Below the pieces are notes generated by a model. It was not told where the DNA came from, searched no databases, and was given only the letters and a program-made list of their open reading frames with translations. Made by a program: the position numbers and the translations under genes. This document shows positions 35,546 through 44,176 of a DNA stretch of 64,000 bases, piece after piece. The DNA is from a virus, in IMG/VR virus record IMGVR_UViG_3300024180_000004, positions 30,748 to 94,747 of that record; one strand, 5' to 3'. Positions within the stretch are counted from its first letter, which is position 1. Each line of letters begins with the position of its first letter.

Positions 35546-37276
35546 ATGGCATCATATAATTATAATAACGAAAGAGAAGGACAAGGAATGGGCTTTGTGA
35601 ACTCTGCAGTAGAAAATAAAGGTCTTTTTAGTAGGATTTTAAGAACCTTATCAAACCATGGTATGAACTATGATGATATGATTATCAGAAATCAAGTTGG
35701 TATTGGTATAAACGAAGATCCTTATGCAGCTAAGGGTAACTCTATGTATGATTTCTTCTCACAAAGGGCAGTTGCATCTGTTTTAAATAGAAAGTCAATT
35801 CCCTATTTAGATAAGGCATATGGTGATAAGAGAAGAATACTTAGAGAGTATTCTATAAAAGATGAGATCCGTGATATGGTTAGTTCTGTTGCAGATGAAT
35901 GTATCGTTTATAATGATGATAGAGATTTTTGTTCACCTAGACCAATTTCAAATGATTACTCACAAGAAGTTAGCGATAAATATCAAGAATATTTTGAAAA
36001 AATATATAATAAATATGGATTTTCCGATAGTATAACAGCATGGAATATGATGAAAGATTTCCTAATCGATGGTTATGTTGCAATAGAGATTGTTTATGAT
36101 GACAAAAAAAAGAATATTGTTGCATTTAATAGACTTAGACCCGAAACACTTGTTCCTGCATATGAACCAAATGTTGGTCACTTATGGATACAATTCCCTG
36201 AGGATCCGCAATTAAGAAGAATATTTTTAGATTCGCAAATAGTTTTCGTTTCTTACTCTACACAAAATGATTATTCAGAGACATCTTATGTCGAGGGTCT
36301 TATTAAACCTTATAATCAATTAAAGATTCTTGAGCAAACTAAGATAATGTTTAACGTTATAAATGCAACAATTTATCAAAAATTTACTATTCCTATCAAA
36401 GGTCTTTCAAGACAAAGAGCAGAAGAACAAATAGGTCAACTTATACATGATTATTCAGAAGAAGTTGAGTGGGATGATACGTTAGGTACATTATCAATGA
36501 ATGGTTCAAAACATTTACCTTATAATAAACAAATATGGTTTCCTGAAGGTGATGCAGGTACTCCAAATATGGAACTTGTTTCTCCACAAGGACATGATTT
36601 AAATGAGGATGGTATGCTTAAATGGTTCCACCAAGCACTTAAAAGGGCTTCTAAAATTCCTTTAACTAGATTCGAAGGAGAAAGTGGAGGTGGAAATTTA
36701 GTTAGTGATGCTGCAGAGATGACTAGGGATGAAATTAAGTTTCATAATTTCATATCAAGGGTTAGAGCCAATTTTAAAGAACTTATTGTTAAACCTTTAA
36801 AATTACAAATGTTGATTGAGTTTCCTGAACTGAAAGAGGATGATATGATTCTTAATCAAATGGATATTATTTTCTATACTAATCAAATATTCGAAGAATG
36901 GAAAAAAATAAATAACTTAGCAAAAAGAGCAGAGGCTATAACTACACTTACTAGTGTAATGGATGGTGAAAAACCTTATTTCCACATTGAATGGATAATG
37001 GATAATGTTTTCAAACTTACTCCTGAGGAGAAAGCAGAGAATCAAAAATATTGGGCAAAAGATTCCGGTAGTGGTGATGGATCCGGGCCAGAAGGAGGTG
37101 CTCAAGGTGGAGACTTCGGTGGAGGTGCTCAAGGTGGAGACTTCGGTGGAGGTGCTCAAGGTGGAGACTTCGGTGGAGGTGCTCAAGGTGGAGACTTCGA
37201 AAGTGGACCAGAAGGTGGTGCACAAGGTGGTTCGGAACCACCTGCAGATGAAGGTGGATCAGAATTTGAATTCTAA
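35546..37276 (+). CDS. 20: Portal protein, gp20-like (576 aa)
   Basis: The gp20 family is recognisable along its length: IKDEIRDMVSSVADECIVYN at the start, DFLIDGYVAIEIVYD, and FNRLRPETLVPAYEP. Next are PYNQLKILEQTKIMFNVINA, PFxEGDAGTPNMELVSPQGH-type residues and FHNFISRVRANFKELIVKPL. T4 gp20 is 524 aa. The portal dodecamer forms the DNA gate at the head vertex. The last 70 residues are Gly-rich with four copies of GGAQGGDFG, an accessory tail not present in T4. TTTTATATATAACTT precedes the gene and a terminator follows. Confidence 0.92.
   Translation: MASYNYNNEREGQGMGFVNSAVENKGLFSRILRTLSNHGMNYDDMIIRNQVGIGINEDPYAAKGNSMYDFFSQRAVASVLNRKSIPYLDKAYGDKRRILREYSIKDEIRDMVSSVADECIVYNDDRDFCSPRPISNDYSQEVSDKYQEYFEKIYNKYGFSDSITAWNMMKDFLIDGYVAIEIVYDDKKKNIVAFNRLRPETLVPAYEPNVGHLWIQFPEDPQLRRIFLDSQIVFVSYSTQNDYSETSYVEGLIKPYNQLKILEQTKIMFNVINATIYQKFTIPIKGLSRQRAEEQIGQLIHDYSEEVEWDDTLGTLSMNGSKHLPYNKQIWFPEGDAGTPNMELVSPQGHDLNEDGMLKWFHQALKRASKIPLTRFEGESGGGNLVSDAAEMTRDEIKFHNFISRVRANFKELIVKPLKLQMLIEFPELKEDDMILNQMDIIFYTNQIFEEWKKINNLAKRAEAITTLTSVMDGEKPYFHIEWIMDNVFKLTPEEKAENQKYWAKDSGSGDGSGPEGGAQGGDFGGGAQGGDFGGGAQGGDFGGGAQGGDFESGPEGGAQGGSEPPADEGGSEFEF
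37094..37198 (+). repeat. Four tandem 27-bp coding repeats in portal C-terminus
   Basis: The 27-bp unit GGAGGTGCTCAAGG...TTCGGT is repeated almost perfectly four times and encodes GGAQGGDFG. Neighbouring sequence (PEGGAQGG) is a diverged copy. Confidence 0.92.
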
Positions 37277-37282
37277 TATAAT

Positions 37283-37316
37283 AAAAAAGTCACTCAATTT
37301 GAGTGACTTTTTTTAT
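37283..37316. terminator. Bidirectional intrinsic terminator
   Basis: An AAAAGTCACTC / GAGTGACTTTT stem with an AATTT loop is flanked by A- and T-runs between convergent portal and 148-aa genes. Confidence 0.88.
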
Positions 37317-37759
37317 GCTATATTTTTCTCATATGTATCTACATAGAAGTAAACTACTTTATTATCTATAATATGTGGTTTTAAATCGATTTCTGTCGAA
37401 TTGTCTATAAGTTCCTCTATAACTTTACCCATTGGTGTTTCTAAAGTTTTACATCTTAAAGTTAGTTTGTCTATTTTATTATCTTTTAGAATAAAAGACA
37501 TTGATTTTATAGTAAGTACAGACATTTGTATCGAAAGAATATTTTCAACATTTCCAAGTTGTACAAACATAGATATTGACTCTACATCAAATTGTATTCT
37601 TTTACCAGATTCTAAAACATTTGTTAGTTTAATATCTCTTTTGATTGATTTCCATTCTTTGTATCTACACATCAAATCCTCAAATTGATCCAAAGTATTG
37701 TTGTTTAACAATACTTCGTAATCAAAATGTTTTATATCATCATCTAATTCAGATTTCAT
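37313..37759 (-). CDS. Hypothetical protein (148 aa)
   Basis: MKSELDDDIKHFDYEVLLNN then alternating beta-strand segments (GKRIQFDVESISMFVQLG, ILSIQMSVLTIKSMSFIL) and a terminal VVYFYVDTYEKNIA. No motif recognised. Its ATG overlaps the RNase R stop by one base (TAATG), so the two are probably coupled. Confidence 0.5.
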   Translation of the reverse strand: MKSELDDDIKHFDYEVLLNNNTLDQFEDLMCRYKEWKSIKRDIKLTNVLESGKRIQFDVESISMFVQLGNVENILSIQMSVLTIKSMSFILKDNKIDKLTLRCKTLETPMGKVIEELIDNSTEIDLKPHIIDNKVVYFYVDTYEKNIA

Positions 37760-39642
37760 TAGAACTTTGTAAAATTTATCTGTTTTTTCTCCAAATCTAC
37801 AGATTTGACAACAACTTTAATAGGATCACCTAATCTTATCTGTTCACCTATTGCACTATATGCAAAGTAATTATCCGAATCTGCCGTCCATTTTCCATTT
37901 AATGTTTCTAATCTTATCAATCCTTCACACTTATTTTCAGAAATCTCCACATATATACCTCTATCCATTACACCGGTAACGATACCATCAAATACTTGCC
38001 CAAGTCTTTCTTGAAGATACTCTGCTTGTTTATACTTTATAGAATCTCTTTGTGCTTTAGATGCAATCAGTTCTCTACTAGAACACCACTTTGCCTGTTC
38101 CTCTATTTTAACAGGATTTCTTTGTTTACCATTACTTAGTTTATCGAATAATATTCTATGTGTTATCAAATCTGGATATCTTCTTATAGGAGAAGTAAAA
38201 TGAGAGTAGTGTGTAAACCCTAATCCATAATGTCCTATATTCTGTATAGTATAAGTAGCCTTTGACATACATCTTGTTACCAGTGTTTCAATCATATTTT
38301 CTTCAGGTGTTCCTTTTATTTCTCTTAAAAGTTTATTAAGATTATTTTTCAAAACATCACCATCTTCATTCAATTCAAGTTTATAACCAAAGTTTGTACA
38401 TATACTTTTTAAAGCGGATAATTTATCATTATTCGGTTTATCATGTACCCTATAAACATTGTACCATTGATCTTTTGCTAAAAGTTTCGCAACTGCCTTA
38501 TTCGCGAGTAACATATACTCTTCGATCAATTTATTTGCATCTTTTTGTTCTTTGAAATAAACACCTACTGGTTTTTTATCATCTTCGGCAAGTTTAAATT
38601 TAACTTCAATACCACCCATTTCGATAGAACCATTTTTAATTCTAGATTTTCTTATATTTTTCGCAATAGAGTCTAATTGTCTTATTTCCTTGTGGTAATC
38701 ACCATCAAAACCTTCAATTATTTCCTGCGCATCTTCATATGCAAATCTTCTATCTGAGTGTATAACTGTTTTCCCATACCAGGTATCTTTAATCTTACCA
38801 TCTTGTCCAAGTGTGAAAACAACCGAGAATGCCAATCTATCTACATTTGGTTTTAATGAGCATATACCATTTGATAATCTTTCCGGTAACATAGGTACAC
38901 ATCTATCTACTAAGTAAACAGAAGTCGCTCTTTTAAATGCTTCTTTATCTAGTTCTGTTCCAAACTTAACATAGTGTGCAACATCAGCAATATGCACACC
39001 AACTTTTATATTATTAGGATCCTTCATATCGATAGATATGGCATCATCAAAATCTTTTGCATCAACCGGATCAATAGTTATAGTTGTAACCGATCTCATA
39101 TCCCTTCTAGATTTGATTTCACTTTCGGTTATAACTTCCGGAACAAGTTCCGACTCATTTAATACTTCTTGTGAGAAATCTACAGGTAATCCATATTCAT
39201 ACATTATCGCATTCATTTCAGTATTATTCTCACCAACAAAACCTAATATCTTAGTAACCTTTCCTCTCGGTGACTTTTTACCAATTTCCCAATCTAAAAA
39301 GTCAACTAGTACCTTCTGACCATTCTCAACTGTAGTATTTCCTTTTATATAGAAATCTACAGAGATTTTTGGATTATCAGGTATAACAAATGTTGTATCT
39401 TTTTTAACTTGTGCTGTTCCTACAAATTGTGTTTTAAATCTCGAAGTTACTTCTAATACTTTTGCCTCTAACTTACGTTCTCCTTGGAATATCTCTATTC
39501 TAACTGTATCTAAGTGAAGTGCATTTAAAGTTTTTTTCTTATGTACGAAAACTTCTTTACCATCGATTTTAACTCTTGCATTTCTCGATGCAGTGAACTC
39601 TATTTGTGATTCAAATATGTCACCTTCTTTTATTTTATTCAT
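37759..39642 (-). CDS. rnr: RNase R / RNase II family exoribonuclease (627 aa)
   Basis: Domains in order: N-terminal cold-shock/OB region (about 1-150), RNB catalytic domain (about 185-510) and C-terminal S1 domain (about 545-627, QVFDGIVTGVMDRGIYVEI). The catalytic aspartates are in TIDPVDAKDFDDAISI, with VHIADVAHYV, VYLVDRCVPMLPERLSNG, and the C-terminal HYSHFTSPIRRYPDL following. The active site looks intact. Compared with E. coli RNase R (813 aa) it lacks the N-terminal helix-turn-helix and the basic tail. It would degrade RNA 3' to 5'; RNase R is a known partner of tmRNA-SmpB in nonstop mRNA decay, notable because a tmRNA is encoded 7 kb away. Confidence 0.93.
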   Translation of the reverse strand: MNKIKEGDIFESQIEFTASRNARVKIDGKEVFVHKKKTLNALHLDTVRIEIFQGERKLEAKVLEVTSRFKTQFVGTAQVKKDTTFVIPDNPKISVDFYIKGNTTVENGQKVLVDFLDWEIGKKSPRGKVTKILGFVGENNTEMNAIMYEYGLPVDFSQEVLNESELVPEVITESEIKSRRDMRSVTTITIDPVDAKDFDDAISIDMKDPNNIKVGVHIADVAHYVKFGTELDKEAFKRATSVYLVDRCVPMLPERLSNGICSLKPNVDRLAFSVVFTLGQDGKIKDTWYGKTVIHSDRRFAYEDAQEIIEGFDGDYHKEIRQLDSIAKNIRKSRIKNGSIEMGGIEVKFKLAEDDKKPVGVYFKEQKDANKLIEEYMLLANKAVAKLLAKDQWYNVYRVHDKPNNDKLSALKSICTNFGYKLELNEDGDVLKNNLNKLLREIKGTPEENMIETLVTRCMSKATYTIQNIGHYGLGFTHYSHFTSPIRRYPDLITHRILFDKLSNGKQRNPVKIEEQAKWCSSRELIASKAQRDSIKYKQAEYLQERLGQVFDGIVTGVMDRGIYVEISENKCEGLIRLETLNGKWTADSDNYFAYSAIGEQIRLGDPIKVVVKSVDLEKKQINFTKF

Positions 39643-40057
39643 CTTTTTTATTCATTTTTGATATATTATCAACACCATATTTATCTACTAGTGTTTTTTT
39701 CATTTTTGATAATACATTTTTATTTTGTATTGGGTAGTCAACACCAAAGTTTTTTCTAAGAGTTTCCTTTCTTTTAACTTCAGAACATTTTCTACAGGAA
39801 TAGTCTCCCCAATTATCATTATCATATTTAAGGTAATTTTTGTAGATTACTTCTTTCTCAAGACCACAACCATCACATTTACACTTTATTTTATAGTGTG
39901 ATCCATTTGGTAAAAGTCCCACTGGTATATTAATTTTTTCACCTATCGAAATATCATATCCCAAGTCTTCATAATATTGATAGTTAGACTCATTTATTTT
40001 TATTTCAATTTCTCTTGTAAGTATCATATTTCTTAATTGAGGATATAAAAAATCCAC
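39635..40057 (-). CDS. Homing-endonuclease-like protein, probably a fragment (140 aa)
   Basis: It contains a CxxC pair CKCDGCG (about residues 59-65) and a second CRKC (87-90). The repeat-like end TLRKNFGVDYPIQNKNVLSK, then DKYGVDNISKMN, is typical of the N-terminal DNA-recognition part of phage-borne endonucleases with KYGVxxPxQ repeats. No catalytic domain follows; the frame ends in the RNase R start codon region. It may be a remnant of an inserted endonuclease or a regulator made from one. The real start may be the internal ATG before LTREIEI, because the upstream part contains the leader repeat. Confidence 0.5.
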   Translation of the reverse strand: MDFLYPQLRNMILTREIEIKINESNYQYYEDLGYDISIGEKINIPVGLLPNGSHYKIKCKCDGCGLEKEVIYKNYLKYDNDNWGDYSCRKCSEVKRKETLRKNFGVDYPIQNKNVLSKMKKTLVDKYGVDNISKMNKKDE

Positions 40058-40140
40058 TATATATTTTATAAAAAAAAATGATTTAGTTTCAAAATAATAA
40101 TAAGATATTCTTAATCTATAAAAAATCCACCTTTATATTT
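40035..40140. repeat. Repeated leader element TATAAAAAATCCAC
   Basis: Two copies of TATAAAAAATCCAC followed by (C)TWTATATTTT occur at about 40044-40070 and 40117-40140, upstream of the protease-scaffold gene. A third, with the full TTAATCTATAAAAAATCCAC, lies at the start of the capsid gene leader (about 42293-42312). The core AAAAATCCAC also occurs near 19641. The role is unknown; a promoter or processing element of the head operon is possible. Confidence 0.5.
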
Positions 40141-40200
40141 TGCTTGTTTTTGGTAGTTATATATACACTAATAATTATACAAAAAAAAACAAACTATTTC

Positions 40201-42297
40201 ATGAAACCAGTTCTAATTGTAGAAAATTCAACGAACTCTCTTATAAGAGAAAGTTCAAGTACTGGTAAGAAGGATTATATTTTAGGTGGTACATTTACTG
40301 AGTTCGGTGTTAAAAACCGTAACGAAAGAATCTATACTGCTCCTAAATTCCTTCCTGCTTTAGAGGAGATGAATGAAAGAATGAACAATTTAGGAATTGT
40401 CTATGGTGAATTTGATCACCCGGATGTTTTCGATACTTCACTTTCAAGAGCTTCTCACGTAATTACAAAGGCTAATTATGTAAAAGAATCAAACTTAGTA
40501 GAAGGTGAAATCAGATTATTAAGCACTTATTGGGGAAAAGAGGCAAAATCGTTAGTTGACGATGGTTGTCCTATTTTCGTTTCATCAAGAGCTGCAGGTA
40601 TTACTGAATCTGACGGAACCGTATCATTAAAAAAACTATTCACTTATGACATTGTTGCTGATCCAGGATTTGCATCAGCTAAGATGAGTGTAAAGGTTCT
40701 TAATGAGTCACTTGGTTATGACAACCCAAAATCCAACTTTAGGATATATGATTTATCCAACGAGTCAAAAACAGAAGAGTTATTTAACATGAACAACAAC
40801 GAATTTGTTACTAAACAACAATTAACTGATTACTCTCAGTATTTAGTTAAAGAGTTGGCGTCAACTAAGAAAGAAGTTAAGAACGCCATTACTAAAGGTA
40901 ATATTGAACCTAAAAAACTTGAGCAATTACTTGAGTATTATGATGAATTGAACAACACTAATTCACAAGTAGCTAAATATTTAGACTACTTAGCTGAGAA
41001 AGTTCAAATTATGGTTAATGAGAATCAATCATTAAAAGAAACTACAGATAAACTAATCAAACATAATGATTATTTGGCTGAAAATCTAGAAAAGGCAGTA
41101 AATTATTCTGAATATGTTGCTGAAAATTTAGATAAGAACATTGCATATTCTGAATATGTTGCTGAAAATTTAGATAAGAACATTGCATATTCTGAATATG
41201 TTGCTGAAAATTTAGATAAGAACATTTCTTATACAGAATATGTTGCTGAAAATTTAGATAAAAACATCGCTTACTCTGAATACATTGCTGAAAATTTAGA
41301 TAAAAACATCGCTTACTCTGAATACATCGCGGAAAACTTAGATAAAAACATCGCTTATGGTGAGTATATCGCTGAACATGTTGATAATTCTATCGCTTAT
41401 TCAGAATATTTGGCAGAACATGTTGAAGGTAATATTGCTTACTCTGAATACATTGCTGAAAATTTAGATGATAATATTGCATATGGTGAGTATATCGCTG
41501 AAAATTTAGATAAATCTATTAACTACCAAGGATTAATAGTTGAGAAGTTAAATGGTGGTAAATTAAACGAATCGGAAGGGGCATTCCCAACTTTAAATAC
41601 TGTTGGTTTTGAGACTATCGTTGAAGAAAACGAAGTTGAAGAAAACGAAGTTGAAGAAAACGAAGTTGAAGAAAACGAAGAAAATGGTATTGCAGAAATT
41701 GCACCCGAAAATGTACATGCATACGAAGAAGAAAAAGAAGAAGAATGTGCTACTGATTATAAAGTTAACGGTAACTCTGATTCTGAATTATCTGAATCTA
41801 TTGATAAATTAATTGAAGAAGCTAAAAAACGTAAAGTTTCTGAAACATCAGATTTGAATTTCTTGAAATTCTTATCTAAGTCACAAGTTGATAGCTATTA
41901 TGCTTTAACAAATGAAGAACAAGATAGTGTTAAACTACACATAAACGAAAGTAGTTACTTCACACAAAAAGAAGTATTGTCTTTGATCTCTGAAGCATTA
42001 TCAACTAAAAACGAAACTCTTGAAGAAAGAGTAATCAGATTAATGCCTGATAACACAAAGGCTATCTGGAACCAATTGAACGAATCGGCTAAAAAATCTA
42101 TCATTTCACAAGCTAGATTATACCCAGCTGAGGTACTTCAAACTGAAGGTCAAGTTGAACACTTTTGGACAACAAGAAACCTTAAAACAAATGAATCAGT
42201 ATCCAAAAAACTTGTTTCACATGAAGCTCTTATCCAAGAAGATAAGTTGTCTGATAATGATGTAACAGCAATTATGGAAAGATTCAAAAACATTTAA
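40201..42297 (+). CDS. 21: Prohead protease (gp21-like) fused to a repeat-rich scaffold-like region (698 aa)
   Basis: The N-terminal 190 residues are a gp21-family serine protease. GGTFTEFGVKNRNERIYTA is followed by the catalytic His in YGEFDHPD (H73) and the catalytic Ser in CPIFVSSRAAG (about 128), and DIVADPGFASAKM ends the fold. T4 gp21 is about 212 aa. The remaining 500 residues are helical and scaffold-like (gp22 role): coiled coil, ten copies of a 14-residue repeat (YSEYVAENLDKNIA), an acidic VEENE repeat, and a conserved-looking C-terminal helical domain. In T4 these are separate genes. It lies directly before the capsid gene. The ATG at 40201 follows the A-rich leader. Confidence 0.85.
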   Translation: MKPVLIVENSTNSLIRESSSTGKKDYILGGTFTEFGVKNRNERIYTAPKFLPALEEMNERMNNLGIVYGEFDHPDVFDTSLSRASHVITKANYVKESNLVEGEIRLLSTYWGKEAKSLVDDGCPIFVSSRAAGITESDGTVSLKKLFTYDIVADPGFASAKMSVKVLNESLGYDNPKSNFRIYDLSNESKTEELFNMNNNEFVTKQQLTDYSQYLVKELASTKKEVKNAITKGNIEPKKLEQLLEYYDELNNTNSQVAKYLDYLAEKVQIMVNENQSLKETTDKLIKHNDYLAENLEKAVNYSEYVAENLDKNIAYSEYVAENLDKNIAYSEYVAENLDKNISYTEYVAENLDKNIAYSEYIAENLDKNIAYSEYIAENLDKNIAYGEYIAEHVDNSIAYSEYLAEHVEGNIAYSEYIAENLDDNIAYGEYIAENLDKSINYQGLIVEKLNGGKLNESEGAFPTLNTVGFETIVEENEVEENEVEENEVEENEENGIAEIAPENVHAYEEEKEEECATDYKVNGNSDSELSESIDKLIEEAKKRKVSETSDLNFLKFLSKSQVDSYYALTNEEQDSVKLHINESSYFTQKEVLSLISEALSTKNETLEERVIRLMPDNTKAIWNQLNESAKKSIISQARLYPAEVLQTEGQVEHFWTTRNLKTNESVSKKLVSHEALIQEDKLSDNDVTAIMERFKNI
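41104..41523 (+). repeat. Ten tandem 42-bp repeats in the scaffold region
   Basis: The 42-bp unit TATTCTGAATATGTTGCTG...ATTGCA is repeated about ten times, with early copies identical and later ones diverged (EYLAEHVE, EYIAENLDD). It encodes a 14-residue helical period, consistent with an extended rod. Confidence 0.9.
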
Positions 42298-42384
42298 TCT
42301 ATAAAAAATCCACTTATGTAAAAATAAGGTTTTTTAACGATATATATAGATTATTAAAAAAAGAAAAAAAAAAGAAAAAAAATT
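42293..42384 (+). promoter_or_regulatory. Leader of the major capsid gene
   Basis: Contains the repeated TTAATCTATAAAAAATCCAC element, then AACGATATATATAGATTATT as the late-promoter-like core, then a 28-base almost pure A leader up to the ATG. The A-rich leader without a Shine-Dalgarno is typical of highly expressed genes in Bacteroidota and their phages. Confidence 0.5.
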
Positions 42385-44088
42385 ATGTCACACATTAGAA
42401 TAGACAACGCGAAAGCAACTAAGAAATGGGCTCCAGTTTTAGAAAACATGGGAGTAACAGGTGATAGAGTTGAATGGATGTCGGAGTACGCTGAATTTCA
42501 CTCAATCAATGAAAATGCATATGTAAACGCATCTAACGTTGCGGGTATGGGAGGTGTATTTGCACCACAACCAGCTGCTTATGCAGGTAACACAATCGGT
42601 GGTAACTATGCAGCAACAACTGCAGGTGGAACAATTGGTTCAGGAGACGTAGGTCAAAACTTATTACCAGTAGCTATGAAAATTGCTGCTCAAACAATCG
42701 GTTTGGATTTAGTAGCTGTTAAACCAACTCCGGGTCCAAAAATCGATTTACTTTATATTGATTTCCAATATGATGATACTAGATTAGGTGATTCTGACGA
42801 AAGACCACAAGTTTTCAAATTAAATACTACTAACAATTCTGATCTTGTTGCTGCAATCCAAACTGGTGCTGGTTCAACAATTGTAAATACACAAGGTGGT
42901 TTAGCAAATGGAAGATTCTTCTATTCAATCAACGCAACAGGTACTGCTTCTTTAGGTGCTACTGTATCAACTACTGAACCTGCAAGTAAAGAAGGTGTTG
43001 TTGAGTTTTTAGGATTCTCTAGAATCGATGGTTTCCCAATGTTCAGAGCATTTAGACAAACAAATACTGCACATACTGGTGTTAATCAATTCACAACTGC
43101 TTGGGGATTTGATGTAACAAGAAACACTTTCGCACCAACTGCATCAATGGTTTCTCAAATCGATCAAATCGCGGGAGTTACACCAACAGGAACAACAATT
43201 GAATTAATCTCTGCATTAGAAGATCATATCCCAGGTTTCTCTACAAACTTTGGTGGTGTTCCTTCAGGTTCTGCACAAGGGTCTTACCCAATGTCAAGAG
43301 AAGAAGATGATAACAGTTATGCTGGTGTTATCGGACCAAAAATTTCTTCTAAAACTATCGCAGTTGGTACTATTGAAGTAACTTCAGCTTTAAGAAGAAC
43401 AGAAATCGAAGATATCAAAGCTAACACAGGTATGGATATCGTTCAAAAAATGGAATCTATCCTTGTTAATGAGTTGTCTCAAACAATCTCTAAACAAATC
43501 GTTGCTAAAATCTTCGAAATGGGTTCTTTAAATAGAGCAAGTGCTCCTATCAAATCTGGTTCAGATACTATTTTTGATTTAAATACAAACTATGCTGCAA
43601 CTGGAGTTGTAGGTGGTGAAACTACTCACGCGGTACAAAGAAAATTGATCACGAAAATTGCTCACGCTTCTAACTATATCGCAACAGAAGGTCGTGTTGG
43701 TCCTGCTCAATACCTTATCACAAATGGAGGTTTAGCTGCGGCATTACAAGATATCGCTGGTTACACAATCAACCCTGTTAAATCTAAATTAAACGGACAA
43801 GGTCAATTATACCCTGTAGGTTCTATCGGAGATATCGCTATCTATGTTGATCCTTACATGAAATATAATGACAACAGAATCGTTTTAGGTAGAAAAAATA
43901 ACCCAGATCAACCAGGTATTATTTTCGTACCTTACTTGATGGCACAATCTATCTCAGTTATTTCTGAAGCGACTTTCGCACCAAGAATGTTACTAAGATC
44001 TAGATATGCGGTTGCTGAAGTTGGATGGTTCCCACAAAAACAATTTATGACTATTCAAGTTACTGATACTGAACAATTATTGAACTAA
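42385..44088 (+). CDS. 23: Major capsid protein, gp23-like (567 aa)
   Basis: This HK97-fold capsid protein is of T4 type. It has N-terminal propeptide-like MSHIRIDNAKATKKWAPVLE, then the segment LLPVAMKIAAQTIGLDLVAV with KPTPGPKIDLLYIDFQYDD. The spine/P-domain follows (IEVTSALRRTEIEDIKANTG ... QTISKQIVAKI), then the conserved end IYVDPYMKYNDNRIVLGRK and SEATFAPRMLLRSRYAVAEV with GWFPQKQFMTI. T4 gp23 is 521 aa and is cleaved after a glutamate by gp21; an FHSINE site near residue 43 is a candidate. Codon use is strongly biased, as for a very abundant protein. Confidence 0.95.
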   Translation: MSHIRIDNAKATKKWAPVLENMGVTGDRVEWMSEYAEFHSINENAYVNASNVAGMGGVFAPQPAAYAGNTIGGNYAATTAGGTIGSGDVGQNLLPVAMKIAAQTIGLDLVAVKPTPGPKIDLLYIDFQYDDTRLGDSDERPQVFKLNTTNNSDLVAAIQTGAGSTIVNTQGGLANGRFFYSINATGTASLGATVSTTEPASKEGVVEFLGFSRIDGFPMFRAFRQTNTAHTGVNQFTTAWGFDVTRNTFAPTASMVSQIDQIAGVTPTGTTIELISALEDHIPGFSTNFGGVPSGSAQGSYPMSREEDDNSYAGVIGPKISSKTIAVGTIEVTSALRRTEIEDIKANTGMDIVQKMESILVNELSQTISKQIVAKIFEMGSLNRASAPIKSGSDTIFDLNTNYAATGVVGGETTHAVQRKLITKIAHASNYIATEGRVGPAQYLITNGGLAAALQDIAGYTINPVKSKLNGQGQLYPVGSIGDIAIYVDPYMKYNDNRIVLGRKNNPDQPGIIFVPYLMAQSISVISEATFAPRMLLRSRYAVAEVGWFPQKQFMTIQVTDTEQLLN

Positions 44089-44112
44089 TCTTAACTAATA
44101 GTATAAAGATAA

Positions 44113-44145
44113 TAAAAAAGCTTCTCTCAGAGAAGCTTTTTTTTA
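44113..44145 (+). terminator. Intrinsic terminator after the capsid gene
   Basis: An AAAAAGCTTCTC / GAGAAGCTTTTT stem of about 12 bp with a TCA loop is followed by a T-run. Confidence 0.9.
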
Positions 44146-44161
44146 TTTTGTGTTTTTTTTA

Positions 44162-44173
44162 TTTAATATATAA
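44162..44173 (+). promoter_or_regulatory. Late-promoter-like motif before the NFACT-R gene
   Basis: TTTAATATATAA lies three bases before the ATG, directly after the capsid terminator, so it should start the transcript covering the NFACT-R, peptidase and 136-aa genes. Confidence 0.5.
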
Positions 44174-44176
44174 ACT

